NCBI GenBank assembly: GCA_021234155.1
Contig: JAJEKV010000164.1
Coordinates: 938,783-1,002,782 of the forward strand
Reading direction: 5' to 3'
DNA from: Isoetes taiwanensis
Lineage: Eukaryota > Streptophyta > Lycopodiopsida > Isoetales > Isoetaceae
DNA: 64,000 bases
This document shows positions 22,429-34,438 of the stretch, in pieces. Both the position numbers and the translations under genes were made by a program. Every line of letters begins with the position of its first letter. Within the stretch, counting starts at the first letter, position 1. The notes under the pieces were generated by a model, which did no database searches, was not told where the DNA came from, and worked only from the letters and a program-made list of their open reading frames with translations.

Positions 22429-24439
22429 TGTAACGAGCTCGGCCCATTAGCAGGCATGTAGTTTACATTTTATTATTGATGCTTATGGAGAATATTCTAA
22501 TTTATCATTACATGAGAAATACATATTATGTATAAGGAGTTTATACTAAATTCATGTGATAAAATCAAAGGGCATCAGTTTGTATGAGGGTTTCTGGAAG
22601 AAGGCAGAAGGAGCAAATTTTGGGCAGTTTTACTGGCCGAAATTTAGAGCATCATATCTCGGCAACCCGAGATCCAATTCAGGTAATTTTTACTTTGTTG
22701 GAAAGGTTTTCAAATCAGCTTTCCGGGTCTGATAATACCGACATTCATCCGGATGAGGGAGATATGGCAGAAAGAGTGAAGCTGTATCAGAATTGACTGC
22801 GCCATTGTATCTCTTTGTGCAGCTTGCTTCCTGGAGATAGGAGCTGAAAGGAGGGATATTTTGAGAGGAAGACAGGTGCAAGGAGTCAAAGGAACATCAT
22901 TGAAGTGGTTCTCAGGTGGGTGGTTTGCCGCTTACACCAGGGGAAGCTTAGATTGCATAGATTGTTCTTGTTGTTAAAAGAGAATCGTGATTTAATGATT
23001 TGAATTAAGAGTATGGGTGATCCTGAATGTGATGATATGGGATTGAATGTCTTTTGCCATATTGGTATATAAGAAGAAGTAAGAACTAAGCTAAGCTTAT
23101 TGTAAGAAGCTTGGGAATAGTCCTTGATATTGTAGATAGTAGGGCAGACCTTGTATACAGTAAACGGAATCCTGGCAACAGCAATATAGAGATTGTTCTG
23201 CTTGGAGAAGCCAGAACTCAATTAGAACCTTGAGTTCGTGTAGCTTATGGGAGCTGCATGGAGGTTCTAACAGGGGCATGAAAGGCGCCATCGGCTCCAT
23301 GAGACAAAAAAAACTAATTTAGAAGATAAATAGAGATGTATATATACCTTTGATGATTATTAGATTGAAGTTAAGATGCTAAGATAAAATGTGATAGGGA
23401 ATTGCACTGTTAAGGAACAGCCGTGGAGGTTATGTGAGATACGTTAATCTTTTAGTTCGATAGTAAGAGATGTCAAAAGGCCTAAAGAAGCTTATGGGGG
23501 CTTCTTTAGTATGGCAATGGCATGGAGAATTGCTGGCCAAATAAAATGCTAAGTTATGTAATTAATTTATTAGTAAGAAAAACAAGCTAATATACTGAAT
23601 TGCATATGAGTATTCTGTAAGATATTCACTCCTTATAGGGGGAGTGACTTTGGGAAAGCATGCTGGTAGAAGTATGTTGTAATCGTTAGGTGATCCTTGT
23701 ACCTTATATGGATGTAAATTGTAGGGATATCATGATTAAGTCGTATTTAATTAAAGTGGGACTCATTCCATTCCCACTTTTTTTGGGAACCCTGTTAATT
23801 TACACAAAAAGAAGCACCCCGACCCGAAAACTGGCCATAATTGGAATTTTTGTCTATTAGTGTGCATCCAAGCTTTTCTTCCAGTTTTCTTGGATAGCGT
23901 GTCGAGAACAAGAACAATGCAACGTAAACATAGGAATTTCATTATAGCTTGAAACCAAAGTTCTAATTGAAAAAGATTCTTAGTTGAACATTTTGGCTCG
24001 TTTTTCTTAGGTGGGTAGACAATAGATCACAAATTCCAACAAAAATTAAGCAAATTGTTTACTTAATCACCCAAAAAAACTAGTTTTGAGATACCTTATA
24101 TTTATAAATGGGCTCATTACAATATATATTACAGTGGGTGAAGAGACCATAGTGGTGGTATGGGCACAATGATTACACCTTCTTCACACATGAACCACCT
24201 AGTGCAAAGGGCGCGTGGAGCTCTCTCCTAGTCACGGAGCAACTTACAGATGATAGAAATTTGTATGAGGAGTTCCTTTATGGGCCACGTGCTTGTATGT
24301 CCAACTGATGTCACCACCCTCTTCTCGGCACCTTTCTTCAATGAACTGATCTTTTCATTGCTCCCAAGCATGTACTATCTGGTCGAGATAAGGACTGCAA
24401 GAGACAAAATCAAATTAGTCAAGTGATGCTACATGCAAA

Positions 24440-25090
24440 AAAAATAAAATAAAGCACAGTTCTTAGGGCCATTTTTGGAAAATACAGGCATGAGAAAGGC
24501 AGCTCAGAGGGAAAAACACAAGTTTTAGGGGTCAGAAGGCCTTTTCGACCGAATGAGAAAGGCAAACTCAGTTTAAAAATCCAAGTTTTAGGGGTCGGAA
24601 AAGGACTTTTCACTCAGCGAGTCGAGAAAAGGCAGCTCAAAGCTTAAAAAATACAATTTTTAGGGGTCGGAGGCCTTTCTCGACTCGCCGAGTCGAGAAA
24701 GGTACCAAAGTTTAAAACACGGGTTTGTGGGTAGGCCTTTTCATGAAATGAGTCGAGAAAGGCGCTCAAAGCCGTAAACACGTGTTTTAGGGTTGAGGCC
24801 TTTTTGGACTTCGCGAAGTCGAGAAAGGTACCAAAGCTTAAAAACGCAGTTTTAGGGGTCAAAAGGCCTTTCTCGTTTTAAAAACGCAGGTTTTAGGGGT
24901 CATAATTTTCGACTCAGAAAGAGAAAGGCGCTCAAAGCGAAACACGAGGTTTTAGGGGTCAGAAGGCCTTTTCGATTTCGCTGAGTCGAGAAAGGCAACT
25001 CAAAGCGAAAAAATGCAAGTTTGAGGGCCTTTTCGATTCTTGAGTCAAAAAGCGACTTCGAGTAAAAAAGGGCAATTTCAAAGCTCGAGT
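24440..25090. repeat. Tandem array with TCTCGACT...AGTCGAGA palindromes
   Basis: About seven or eight degenerate units of 75-95 bases containing TTTTAGGGGTC, GGCCTTT and CTCGACTCGCCGAGTCGAG or worn versions, ending GAGAAAGGC. Related palindromes recur at 33,969-34,042. Short minus-strand ORFs across the array are artefacts of the repeat. Confidence 0.65.
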
Positions 25091-25849
25091 GCGAGAAGGT
25101 CGAAAAAATGAATAACCTTCAAACATCCTATGTATTTTCTATGAAAAAATACCCTCCCATAAATTTCCTCGTATTTTTTCATGAAAAATAGACCCTCCCC
25201 ATGTATTATCTAATGGACACATATCCAATGGACCCTCCCCCTTTCTAATGGACCATACCATATAGCTATATGAAGAGGGGACCATTGGGCTCATATTTAG
25301 CTATGTAAAGAGTAATGCCTAATGCACATGTAAATAGCAACATATGCACCTATAATGCACATTATAACCTATGAGAGCCTATTAGACCTATGCATTAAAT
25401 CTATTAATATGCATTAGACCTACTAATATGTACTTGTCCCCATTTTGTGTCTTGAACCTTAAAAATGGGTTAAACAAGGTGTAAATTATATCATGATCTT
25501 CGCAAAGTTAAATTTTTACCTTAGAATAAGAATATATGTCTAGAAAACGTGCACCATGGGAACATAATGTTTAACGTGTGAACATAGTAGCACACACATA
25601 AAAAGAGGAAATTGGGGACACGTCAAAATATAATCCTACATTATTAGCATTTATTTTATACTTTCTTTTTCAATGTATTATTTTACCCTTTTTTTGGGTT
25701 GCCCCTAGGGGGGCAATCCCTTGTTTATGTGGGTTTTTGGCATATTCATGGTATATGCTAGCATATACCTAGAATATGCCAAAAATACTAAAAACCTATT
25801 TGTAAAGTTTTGTAAATGCTAGGTCATCCCATTTGCCGGTACCGGCTTT

Positions 25850-26347
25850 GTGCATCTGGGCTAACTAAGGAAGTAGAGAATCTGTGGTCCCTGTTTGTAG
25901 TTACAACTCGGTCTAGGGCGTCACCATACTGGGGCAAGGTCTTGATTACGCAATTGTTTCTCAGCGGTCGAGAGGATTTGGCGAGATATGTATGTGGAAT
26001 CTAAACTACTCGGTTGCCCCCTTACGGGGTAAAAGCACCTCTTAGGTTAGCCTATTTGTTTCCAAGATCCAGTTGCAGATTTAGATGTTTATGAGTTTCT
26101 TTTGCAGTGCTGTAGAAGTTCATCAGAATATTAAAAGATATGGATTAGCAAAAGAAATACTTCCTGAAAACCCTCAAATAGGATCTGCGAAGCCGCAAAT
26201 TGGACCTCGGAGCCCTCAAATGAAAAACTTGAGTCTGAAAATGGACCTCTCAATCTCGACAAAGCACAGGTTGCTAAAGCCTGCCATAAATCATAAGGAA
26301 ACAGGGAATTGCTATAGGTTTGCAGGCCAGATTAATTTTGCAGAGCT
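25850..26347 (+). repeat. Duplicated 5' segment, copy 1
   Basis: About 500 bases repeated at 29,868-30,362 with high similarity, ending at exactly TTTTGCAGAGCTG in both. Copy 1 leads into ferrochelatase, copy 2 into a different sequence. It includes an open stretch (MKNLSLKMDLSISTKHRLLK) that could be transit-peptide sequence but is not in frame with the next exon. Confidence 0.65.
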
Positions 26348-29186
26348 GTGAGAACTGCAAATCAGAACTTTGCTCTAAGAATCAATCAGGGTTGGGCAGG
26401 AGGATAGAAGGATGTTTTAAGAGTCACAAGAACAAATGCAGTTCAAGGGGATCACTATTGCTTCGTTACACAGAAGATCCTTGTGCACCCATAAGAGCTA
26501 TTCTAGCTGGAGAAGGTATTGGGGACATCAAGAAATTGGAAGAAGAAACAGAAAGAGTTGGTGTTCTGCTTCTTAATCTTGGCGGCCCTGAAACTTTGAG
26601 TGATGTCCAGCCTTTCTTATTCAATCTATTTGCAGATCCTGTAAGATGACCTCATCCTTGTTGTATTCATGCTGCAGCATTTAAACATTTATGTCTGATT
26701 GGATACTTGTTTAAGTGTATGGCTATGAATTAAGAGATTATTAAGATGTTGCAGGAAAGAGTATTCCATCCTCCTGAATCTCCAGAATGTGGCTTTTCTG
26801 TAAAATGTTCACATCTATCTTTGTTGTTGCTTATCGTGAACAACATTTGTTTATGTTATTGTCCCATTTATGCTTTGTTGCGATGTTGTGCAACAGGATA
26901 TTATACGATTGCCTCGAATGTTTAGGTTCCTTCAGAGCCCGCTTGCTCAATTTATCTCTACTCTTAGAGCTCCAAAAAGTGAACAAGGATATGCTGCAAT
27001 TGGAGGAGGATCACCATTGCGCAGAATAACTGATGAGCAGGTTTCTGCTTGTCATATCTGTGATCATTAAGTATTAAAACATGTCTTATATCATTGTTAT
27101 ATAATAATTTTTTCCCAGGCATCGGCGTTGCAGAAATCTTTAGAATCAAAAAACTTGCAATGTCATGTATATGTTGGGATGCAATATTGGCATCCCTTCA
27201 CAGAGGAAGCAATTGAACAGGTAGATAACTCCTTTTTAATAGAATGCTAAACTTCTATATTCCTGTTATTAGCCCATTTTTATATTCAATCTAACTTGAG
27301 CTCATAGGGACTAACTAGTGTGCATGTAGATTAAACGAGACAAGATAACGAGACTTGTTGTCTTGCCACTCTATCCTCAATTTTCAATATCAACAAGCGG
27401 CTCAAGCTTGCGTCTTTTGGAGAGAATCTTCAGGTAGCTTGCCAAAGAGTATCCTAATTGGAAAATTTTAAAATTAGGCATTAATGTTGTATGTTTGTTT
27501 TACATTATTTGTTATTTCATTCAGGGAGGATGATTACCTTGTAAGCATGCAACATACAGTGATTCCATCATGGTATCAACGTCGTGGATATGTAAATTCA
27601 ATGGCTACGCTTATTGAGAATGAAATTGTGAAGTTCAAAACCCCAACCGAGGTATATATCGAACCTGAGTTGTCTCGCGATTCTTACATCTTTAGTGTTC
27701 CCAAAATTGATTTCAAATGATTTAAATCATTGAAATTATATGCTTTATGTGTAATGTTAACTAGCCAACTACCTCTATATATGGTTTTTCAGGTGCATAT
27801 CTTTTTCAGCGCTCATGGTGTTCCAGTTGCATATGTTGAAGAAGCTGGCGACCCCTACAAAGCTGAAATGGAGGAATGTGTCAATTTAATTATGGATGAG
27901 TTGCAGTCAAGAGGAATAGAAAATGATCACACACTTGCATATCGGGTGCCTAGATCAGCCCACTATGGTTGTGAATAATGGCCACTTTTTTGTTTATGAT
28001 TTCTTTTTCTAAATTTGTAGAGTCGTGTTGGACCAGTTGAATGGTTGAAACCATACACTGATGAAAAGATCAAGGCGCTTGGAAAGATGGGGGTCAAAGA
28101 TCTTCTAGCAGTTCCAATCAGGTTAATGTTCTGCATGCATTATATTCTGCATATCTTCTTATATTAGAGGTTGATGTCATATTAGAACATCTGATGTTTA
28201 CTGCCGTGTTCTGTTCACTAGTTCCAGTTTCTTTTCTCATTCTATTCAATTTTCCATATCTGTTGGATCTAGAAGATTAACGTAATGTTTGAAATTATGC
28301 AGCTTTGTGAGCGAGCACATTGAAACTCTAGAAGAAATTGATGTAGAATATAAGGAACTTGCTTATGAGTCTGGAATCCGTAACTGGGGGCGTGTTCCTG
28401 CATTAGGATGTGATCCAACATTTATATCCGACTTGGCAGATGCTGTACTTGAAGCTCTCCCTTATGTTGGAGCTATGGCCGTTTCAAACATAGAAGCTAG
28501 GCAGGTAGGTATGCAGATATTTCCTGGAACTCACATCGCCATCCCTTTATAAACGAAGAAAACAGAGATTAACTAGCAGTAAGTTAAGACGTATAATGTG
28601 TTAACTTATTCCCATGCTGATGTTGGCATTCTGCAGTCTGTTGTGCCACTTGGGGGTAAAAGCATGTTAGGGTGTACCACTTTTGGAACCTGCAAAAGTA
28701 CATACACTAGGTACTTCAGAACTGGGTACTTTCTCATTTTTATTTTCATTAAAACTAGTACAAAAATCCAAAATAAAAGTCACGGACGCATTAATATTCA
28801 AAGTTAAGATAAAGATAATGCTACCGGAGACCAAAATATATATAAAAGTTTTAGAATGTACCTTTTATTGAGATATTACACAGGTACCCAGTACCCAGTC
28901 CTGGGTACCTTTTTAGGTACTTTTTTGGTCACTAAATAATACTTTTTAAGGGACACCCTAACATGCTTTTACCCTTGGCCGTGTTGAGGAATTACTAGCT
29001 ACATATGATATCCAACGAAGGGAGCTTCCTCCTCCAGTACCAGTATGGGAATGGGGCTGGACAAGGAGCGCTGAGACTTGGAATGGTAGAGTGGCAATGC
29101 TGGTGGTTCTCGTTCTTCTTTTACTTGAGATAACCACAGGAAAGGGCTTGTTACATCAATGGGGAATTTTACCAATTCAGAGTTAA
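26344..29186 (+). CDS. FC: Ferrochelatase (plastid type), captured, last exon interrupted
   Basis: Ferrochelatase inserts Fe2+ into protoporphyrin IX, the last step of heme synthesis, in plastids. Nine exons with GT-AG introns: about 26,344-26,640, 26,897-27,040, 27,119-27,220, 27,330-27,433, 27,525-27,651, 27,793-27,945, 28,021-28,121, 28,303-28,504, and 28,637-29,186. Visible motifs: [37 protein letters not shown], catalytic-His motif FFSAHGVP, and [14 protein letters not shown] with the metal-handling Glu. The tail has [19 protein letters not shown], the chlorophyll-binding-like helix of plant and cyanobacterial enzymes. All junctions stay in frame. Exon 9 is split by a MITE (28,654-28,974) that brings a stop at 28,807, removing about 68 residues including that helix. 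No start codon is in frame in exon 1, so the transit-peptide exon is unresolved or absent. It sits in a mobile element, so it is probably a transduplicate of a gene elsewhere. Confidence 0.9.
28654..28974. mobile_element. 321-bp MITE in ferrochelatase exon 9
   Basis: Terminal inverted repeat GGGTAAAAGCATGTTAGGGT onward at 28,654, with its exact reverse complement ending at 28,974. TTGG is duplicated (28,650-28,653 and 28,975-28,978). Removing it restores CCACTTGG|CCGTGTT, encoding the conserved PLGRVEELL. No coding capacity. Confidence 0.92.
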
Positions 29187-29867
29187 ACCACCCTTTTTCA
29201 TTCTTCCACAAACATGTTATTCTGGCTACCAAGACCATTGCCATCCACGGATTAGTTTACACTTTGGTTCTAGAATAGAGGAACTACGTTAGAATATTTT
29301 GCACCAGTTGACCTGACCGTCAACTCCAGCCACCTATAAAGTATAAAGGATGACACATGATGTTAGAATGACCCACAAGTTTTATATCAAAAAAATAGAA
29401 GGCCTCCATTTTTGAAGAACATTTTTGTGAACTGCTTTCAATACCTGGTAGAATTCATATTCTAATGCACATAATATAATGTAATATTACTTCTGTATAG
29501 CCTTTCATACCTGTTATTTGGAATTTTTTATTCAAGTCAGGAAAAGTAGACCTTAAGTTTTGTGGTGCTCACTAAGAAAATTAGACAATTCTTCTATCTA
29601 CAAACCAGTCCTAATCCTGTATAAGGTTTTATGCATTTGTATTGAATTTTTTGTGATCAACATGTATTATATTATATAATGCCTTAAAGGGTCAGGAAAA
29701 TGATCAAAATGCCATTTGAAATTAGAGAAAAGATTCAGAAAATACGAAATGGGTCTATCCATAATAGAAAGGATTATCCCATAAGTACAAAGGATTATCC
29801 AAACGCTCAATTGGTTAGTTGTTAATCACGTGTTGCCACTTGTTAGTTCCTTGCCTTGCAAAAGTCC
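29187..29867. other. Downstream region, no gene seen
   Basis: AT-rich sequence between the ferrochelatase stop and the second copy of the 5' segment. Probably 3' UTR and flank brought along with the gene. Confidence 0.4.
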
Positions 29868-30362
29868 TTGTGCATACCGGCTAACCGGAAGTAGAGAATC
29901 CGTGGTCCTGTTTGTACTTACAACTCTCAGTCTAGGGGCATCACCATACAGGGCAAGGTCTTCGGTTCTGCAATTGTTTCTCAACGGTGCAGAGGATTTG
30001 GCAGATATGTATGTGGAATCTAAACTACTCCGGTTGCCCCCTTCTGGGGTTGCAGCACCTCTTAGGTTAGCCTATTTGTTTCCAAGATCCAGTTGCAGAT
30101 TTAGATGTTTATGAGTTTCTTTTTGCTGTAGAAGTTCATCAGAATATTAAAAGATATGGATTAGCAAAAGAAATACTTCCTGAAAACCCTCAAATAGGAT
30201 CTGCGAAGCTGCAAATTGGACCTCGGAGCCCTCAAATGAAAAACTTGAGTCTGAAAATGGACCTCTCAATCTCGACAAAGCACAGGTTGCTAAAGCCTGC
30301 CATAAATCATAAGGAAACAGGGAATTGCTATAGGTTTGCAGGCCAAATTAATTTTGCAGAGC
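29868..30362 (+). repeat. Duplicated 5' segment, copy 2
   Basis: Second copy of 25,850-26,347, diverging from copy 1 right after GAGCTG. Small indels separate the copies. Confidence 0.65.
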
Positions 30363-30629
30363 TGTTTCGTTTTGTCAATGAGGGCTTCGTTTTGGGGCCT
30401 GCAAATGAGTGCTAGACTATGCTATTTCCTTATTCTAATTATCTGTGTAAAACCCGATCATTTTACACAGCCCTCTGGATTTTTTCGTCAGCCTTTAAGG
30501 CCTAAGTCCCAATCCTTTCCTTTCCCAATTTCTATACACTCTCCTTGTTCCGGCTTGGATACTGCTAGTTATGCTTCTCTATTACAGAGTTATGATGATA
30601 TCAAAGGTTTGTCACAAAGGCAAGTATAA
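30363..30629 (+). pseudogene. Possible PPR-like gene fragment
   Basis: Open frame continuing from the duplicated segment to 30,629. Its end (SGLDTASYASLLQSYDDIKGL) resembles the first repeat of plant PPR proteins, where YxxLLQSC is common. Too short for certainty and no further repeats follow. Confidence 0.25.
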
Positions 30630-32749
30630 TCCGCACCGGAATTATCATCTATGGACCATGAGAGAGTGGCTTTCCAACTGTTTTATGAAATCAACTAGAA
30701 GGACTAAAACCAGATAAAGTTGTCTTTTTAATTTTTCTCAAAGCCTAACTCTGCTTTAACGGCTTCAGGAAAGTGTAAATCATGTCTCGCCAGAAAGCAT
30801 TTGGCAGCTAAATCCTCTGACCCTCAAATTGGCCCTCAAATTGCATTTTTTAAATAGAAGAATGAACTCTGGGGCTTAAATTGCAATGAAACTCTAATCT
30901 AAGTCTCAAATCAAACTTAAGGAAAAATTACCTCTTTGGCAAGGGTTCACAGATGCTGGACGGCTTTAAGGTCAGGCCCTTCAAGCTATCGAATTACTGT
31001 ATTTTTGCCAAGAAGAAAGCCGCCCAAATTTTTGGAATCACTGTATTTTTGCCAAGAAGAAGGCCGGCCAAATTTTTGGAATCTGCATTTTTTTTTAAAT
31101 TCAGAGATTCAAAATCCAGGTTATGCCGGAGTCTCTACAAACTACAAAGCCTGTTGCTAAAGACTCAACGCCGGGTGCATCAAAAATTAATTCTACAAAC
31201 TGCCTTTGAATTGTTTTTGTTTTTTTTGTTTTTGGTAAAACCGACTGTGTGCAGTGGCGTACCTCGATTTTGTCGATTCTTTTTTCACAAACTTGAGCCC
31301 TGTCCAACCAAATGAGTGCATACGAGCAGTGAAAGTTTTGAAGTTATGTTTTATATCTATGCCTAAGTGTGGCAGACTTAACAATCTGACGTGTAGAATT
31401 AGCTGGCTGCAATTCCTTTGATTTCTTTGACATCCATCTTCAAGTTTTAAATCTTGAAGAAGTGGCAAGTCATGGCAATGGAAACAAATAAAGTCAGGGT
31501 TCAGTTGGAAAGTACCTTCTGGGCTACAAGTGAGATGAACCATGGAAAGCGCAGCAGCTAAAGCTCAGGCGCATGGACAGATATCCATTTTTTGTGGCAA
31601 CAAGGCGGCTACACAAGTGGATTATAACACGAGCTATTTAATGAGCAATCTTGCTGAAAAATGCCATACATTGTTGTCTTTATAGTTCACACAATTATCT
31701 CTATTCATACAATTTGTATTGCATGAACAGTTTTAACTTCAATTTATGGTGGTGGTGTAGTTAATATATTTGCATGAGCAATGCCTTCAAATTTAATATA
31801 GGGCACATCCCAATATCAACACATATCCAGCATATGGTATGGACCTTAATGTTCTTTTTAATATTTGGATATAACCATCTTGAGAGAACTACCTTGAGAC
31901 CCAACATATAGCAATAACAAATCCAATTGTGCATTTATTCTTCTCTATTTTATATCCTCTATATAATAGTAACAACATATATTACCATTTGAAATTTGTG
32001 GTCTAAATTGTTTTTCTCTAGGAATTAGGAATTTGTATGTTTCATTACGCTGCTTATGTTTTGTAGTGTGAAAAGATAATATCATGATTGCAGCTCTTTA
32101 TATATGATAATGTCAGCAAGCAAAAAATGATTGGTACAATTTTGAACATTTCCTGCAAGGAAGAATATGCCAATTTATTTAACAAGCAACAAAGGCGCTT
32201 TGAATACTAAGCGCCCTCATCATTGTCAGAAACAGGGTCTTGGGACTCATCTCACGCATTCGCTTGGAAAACACTTTTTTGCATTAATTTATGAGAAAAT
32301 GACCAAATGGCCAATGGAAAACACGACCACAGTTCTAGATCTACGACGGATTGAATGAAAAATACCTCTTCCAAGTTTGTGAACAACGGTGGGCAATTTA
32401 CTAGTAATTTTTATAAAAAGTTTGAAGGAGACAATTATTATGATTGATCACTGAAGGGGACATGGCAAAATTTGTCAAGAGGTCGCTACAAAATTAAATA
32501 CAATTTTGATTCCTTATATAAATCAAATCGATCTATCTATTTATTGAATAAAGATCTTCGATTACTAGCAATTCCTCTTTCTTTCCCTCTATAAATTGAC
32601 CTCCATAGCTTTTTAAACAAAACTCGAAATTCCTGGGATACAAAAGCAGCAGGCTATGTTCATACCATCCACAAGCCTCGACACAAAACAAAAAAGACCT
32701 AACACAAAATGACGAAATAGAAACCATGAAAACACCCTCTCGGGCCCCC
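30630..32749. other. Non-coding part of the Helentron-like element
   Basis: No confident gene. A 47-base unit (ACTGTATTTTTGCCAAGAAG and following) is repeated in tandem at about 30,994-31,082. ORFs near 31,200-31,540 and 32,533-32,811 have no recognisable features. Confidence 0.4.
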
Positions 32750-32779
32750 GGAGGGCAACCCTCCGTGCGCAGCACCTTG

Positions 32780-32930
32780 TTTTCTAATACCCCGCCTTTT
32801 TTCCCGCCCATGCTTGAATTTTAAAAATCATTTATTTTACACTTTATTTTTCAACGTATTATTTTACCCCTTTTTTTCAAATACCCCGCCTTTTTTTCCC
32901 GCCCATGCTTGAATTTTAAACTTTGGTACA
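32780..32930 (+). repeat. 97-bp tandem duplication flanking the Helentron-like element
   Basis: AATACCCCGCCTTTTTTCCC and neighbouring sequence appears at 32,786 and 32,879. The first unit is split by the element at 25,696-32,779, with its left half at 25,650-25,695. The second unit serves as a nearby empty-site reference. Confidence 0.65.
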
Positions 32931-34188
32931 TACCTTTGAGACAGTTCATTTGTACCGCTTGGAAGAAGCTCCCAACGCCATAGCTCCCAGCGCCTCCCTT
33001 TGCTGTGCAAGGGGCCCCGATTATGCTGTCGGAAGATCTCGGTCGGGATTTGAGAGCAAAATCAGCAAGAACTTCGACTGAAGCTATCTTCCGGTAAAGA
33101 TCTGGCGGAAGGAGTGTATGGGCTGCCTTCGAACCTAAATCTACAGGTCGAATCCAAGAGTTCGATGCAGCTCAGAAAATTTCCTTCAAGTTTACGGCGG
33201 TTCTTTCCAACCAAATCCACCCTGCCTTACCAGAACTTATCTTATATTTGGGTGGTCGCTCGCCTACAATATCATAATTTGCTGGATCGTTCTTTACAGA
33301 TCAAGAAGGGCTCAGACCCTGGAGTGCTCCCCACAGTTGGAGCAAAATCGACGCAATGGAGCAGAACGCCCTTGAAATGACAAGAAATCTTCTTCCGGCA
33401 CCTCTGCGACAGAAAATAGGGGATTCTTCCGGCACCTCTGCGAATGAGAAAACTCATGGAGGGCTGAGCGGCCCCATCGGCGGACTCTATTTGAAACGCC
33501 GCTGTCCTTTTCAGACCCATCTTCTCTTATATCTTCCATCCATCGAAGCTTGGCCGGTTTGCGGAAACAAAATGCCTCTTCTCTTCAAAGACGGAAATAT
33601 TGGGGAAGCGCAAATCCAAAGCCGCGGAGCTATCCCGCACCATTTTTGAAGCTAAGCCGAAAATGGGGTGCAATCTTTGGTGTGAAAAATTAAAAAGCGC
33701 CAAGCTCAAGTCAAGGGAAGGTGAGGGCTTAGGGGATGGGAGCTAGAAGCTTCGAGTAGGGCACATCTGCTAAGGGGAGGAAATGGGGGCGGCTAGTGGG
33801 AAGGGAAACATCTGCGGGCGGCCATGGAGTTTTGGAGCTCGAGGCGGATCGGATTGGGGGGGGTGGGCCCTGGGTATGTGTATGGAGGAAATGGAGAAAT
33901 ATTTTGGTATTTCTTTGGACAAAACCCACAATTCTTACCATTTCAGCATGAGTAGGTTATTCCAATTCTCGACTCACTAGTGGAGAAGAGAACAATGAGG
34001 GGATTTATGTTTTCCAATTCTCGACTCACTAGTCGAGAAGAGGAGAATGGTTTATATTTTTTTTATTGGTTATTTATTTAATTAAATTAATTAAATTATA
34101 TATAATTAATTAAATTAATTATTGATTATATTTTGATAATATGTATTTTTAATCTCAATGGATACATTCCCTTTATTATTTTGGCTTT
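32931..34188. other. Right part of the 10.9-kb TIR element
   Basis: Short ORFs near 33,114-33,650 on both strands are unrecognised. Two palindromic TTCTCGACTCACTAG...GAGAAG motifs lie at 33,969-34,042, then an AT-rich stretch at 34,048-34,130. Confidence 0.4.
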
Positions 34189-34438
34189 CCCCCCCCCCTT
34201 CCCCACTCTCCCCTTTCCCCTTGCCCCTTCTTCTCCCTTGCCCTTCTCCTTGCCCCCTTCCCCTTGCCCCCTTCCTTGCCTCCTTTCCCCCTTCCTTGCC
34301 CCTTGCCCCCTTGCCCCTTGCCCCTTCTTCTCCCTTGCCCCTTCTTCTTCCTTGCCCAATTCCTCTTGCCCCTCTTCTCCCCTTGCCCCCTTCTCCCCCC
34401 TTTCTCACTCCCGTCTTCCCCCTTCCCCTCCCCCTTTC
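34189..34438 (+). repeat. CCCCTTG-type pyrimidine-rich low-complexity tract
   Basis: About 250 bases of interrupted CCCCTTG, CCCCTTC and CTTCTCC units. It explains several overlapping ORFs of Pro/Leu/Ser on one strand and Gly/Lys/Arg/Glu on the other. Confidence 0.9.

Larger units (their letters stand above)
25696..32779 (+). mobile_element. Helentron-like rolling-circle element carrying captured genes
   Basis: Starts GGGTTGCCCCTAGG after a T-tract, followed by a near-palindrome of about 42 bases (25,739-25,780). It ends with the hairpin GGAGGGCAACCCTCC (32,750-32,764) and CTTG (32,776-32,779) before TTTT. A 97-base tandem copy next to it (32,832-32,930) reads through the insertion point as CCCCTTTTTTTCAAATACCCC, so the insertion is between T and T with no clear duplication. 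Both ends match the short element at 8,032-8,622. No Rep-helicase. It holds a ferrochelatase gene with introns and a duplicated 500-base segment. Confidence 0.55.

Noticed and set aside
24419-24862. Two minus-strand ORFs with Pro/Lys/Thr repeats
   Set aside because: Shadows of the palindromic tandem array.
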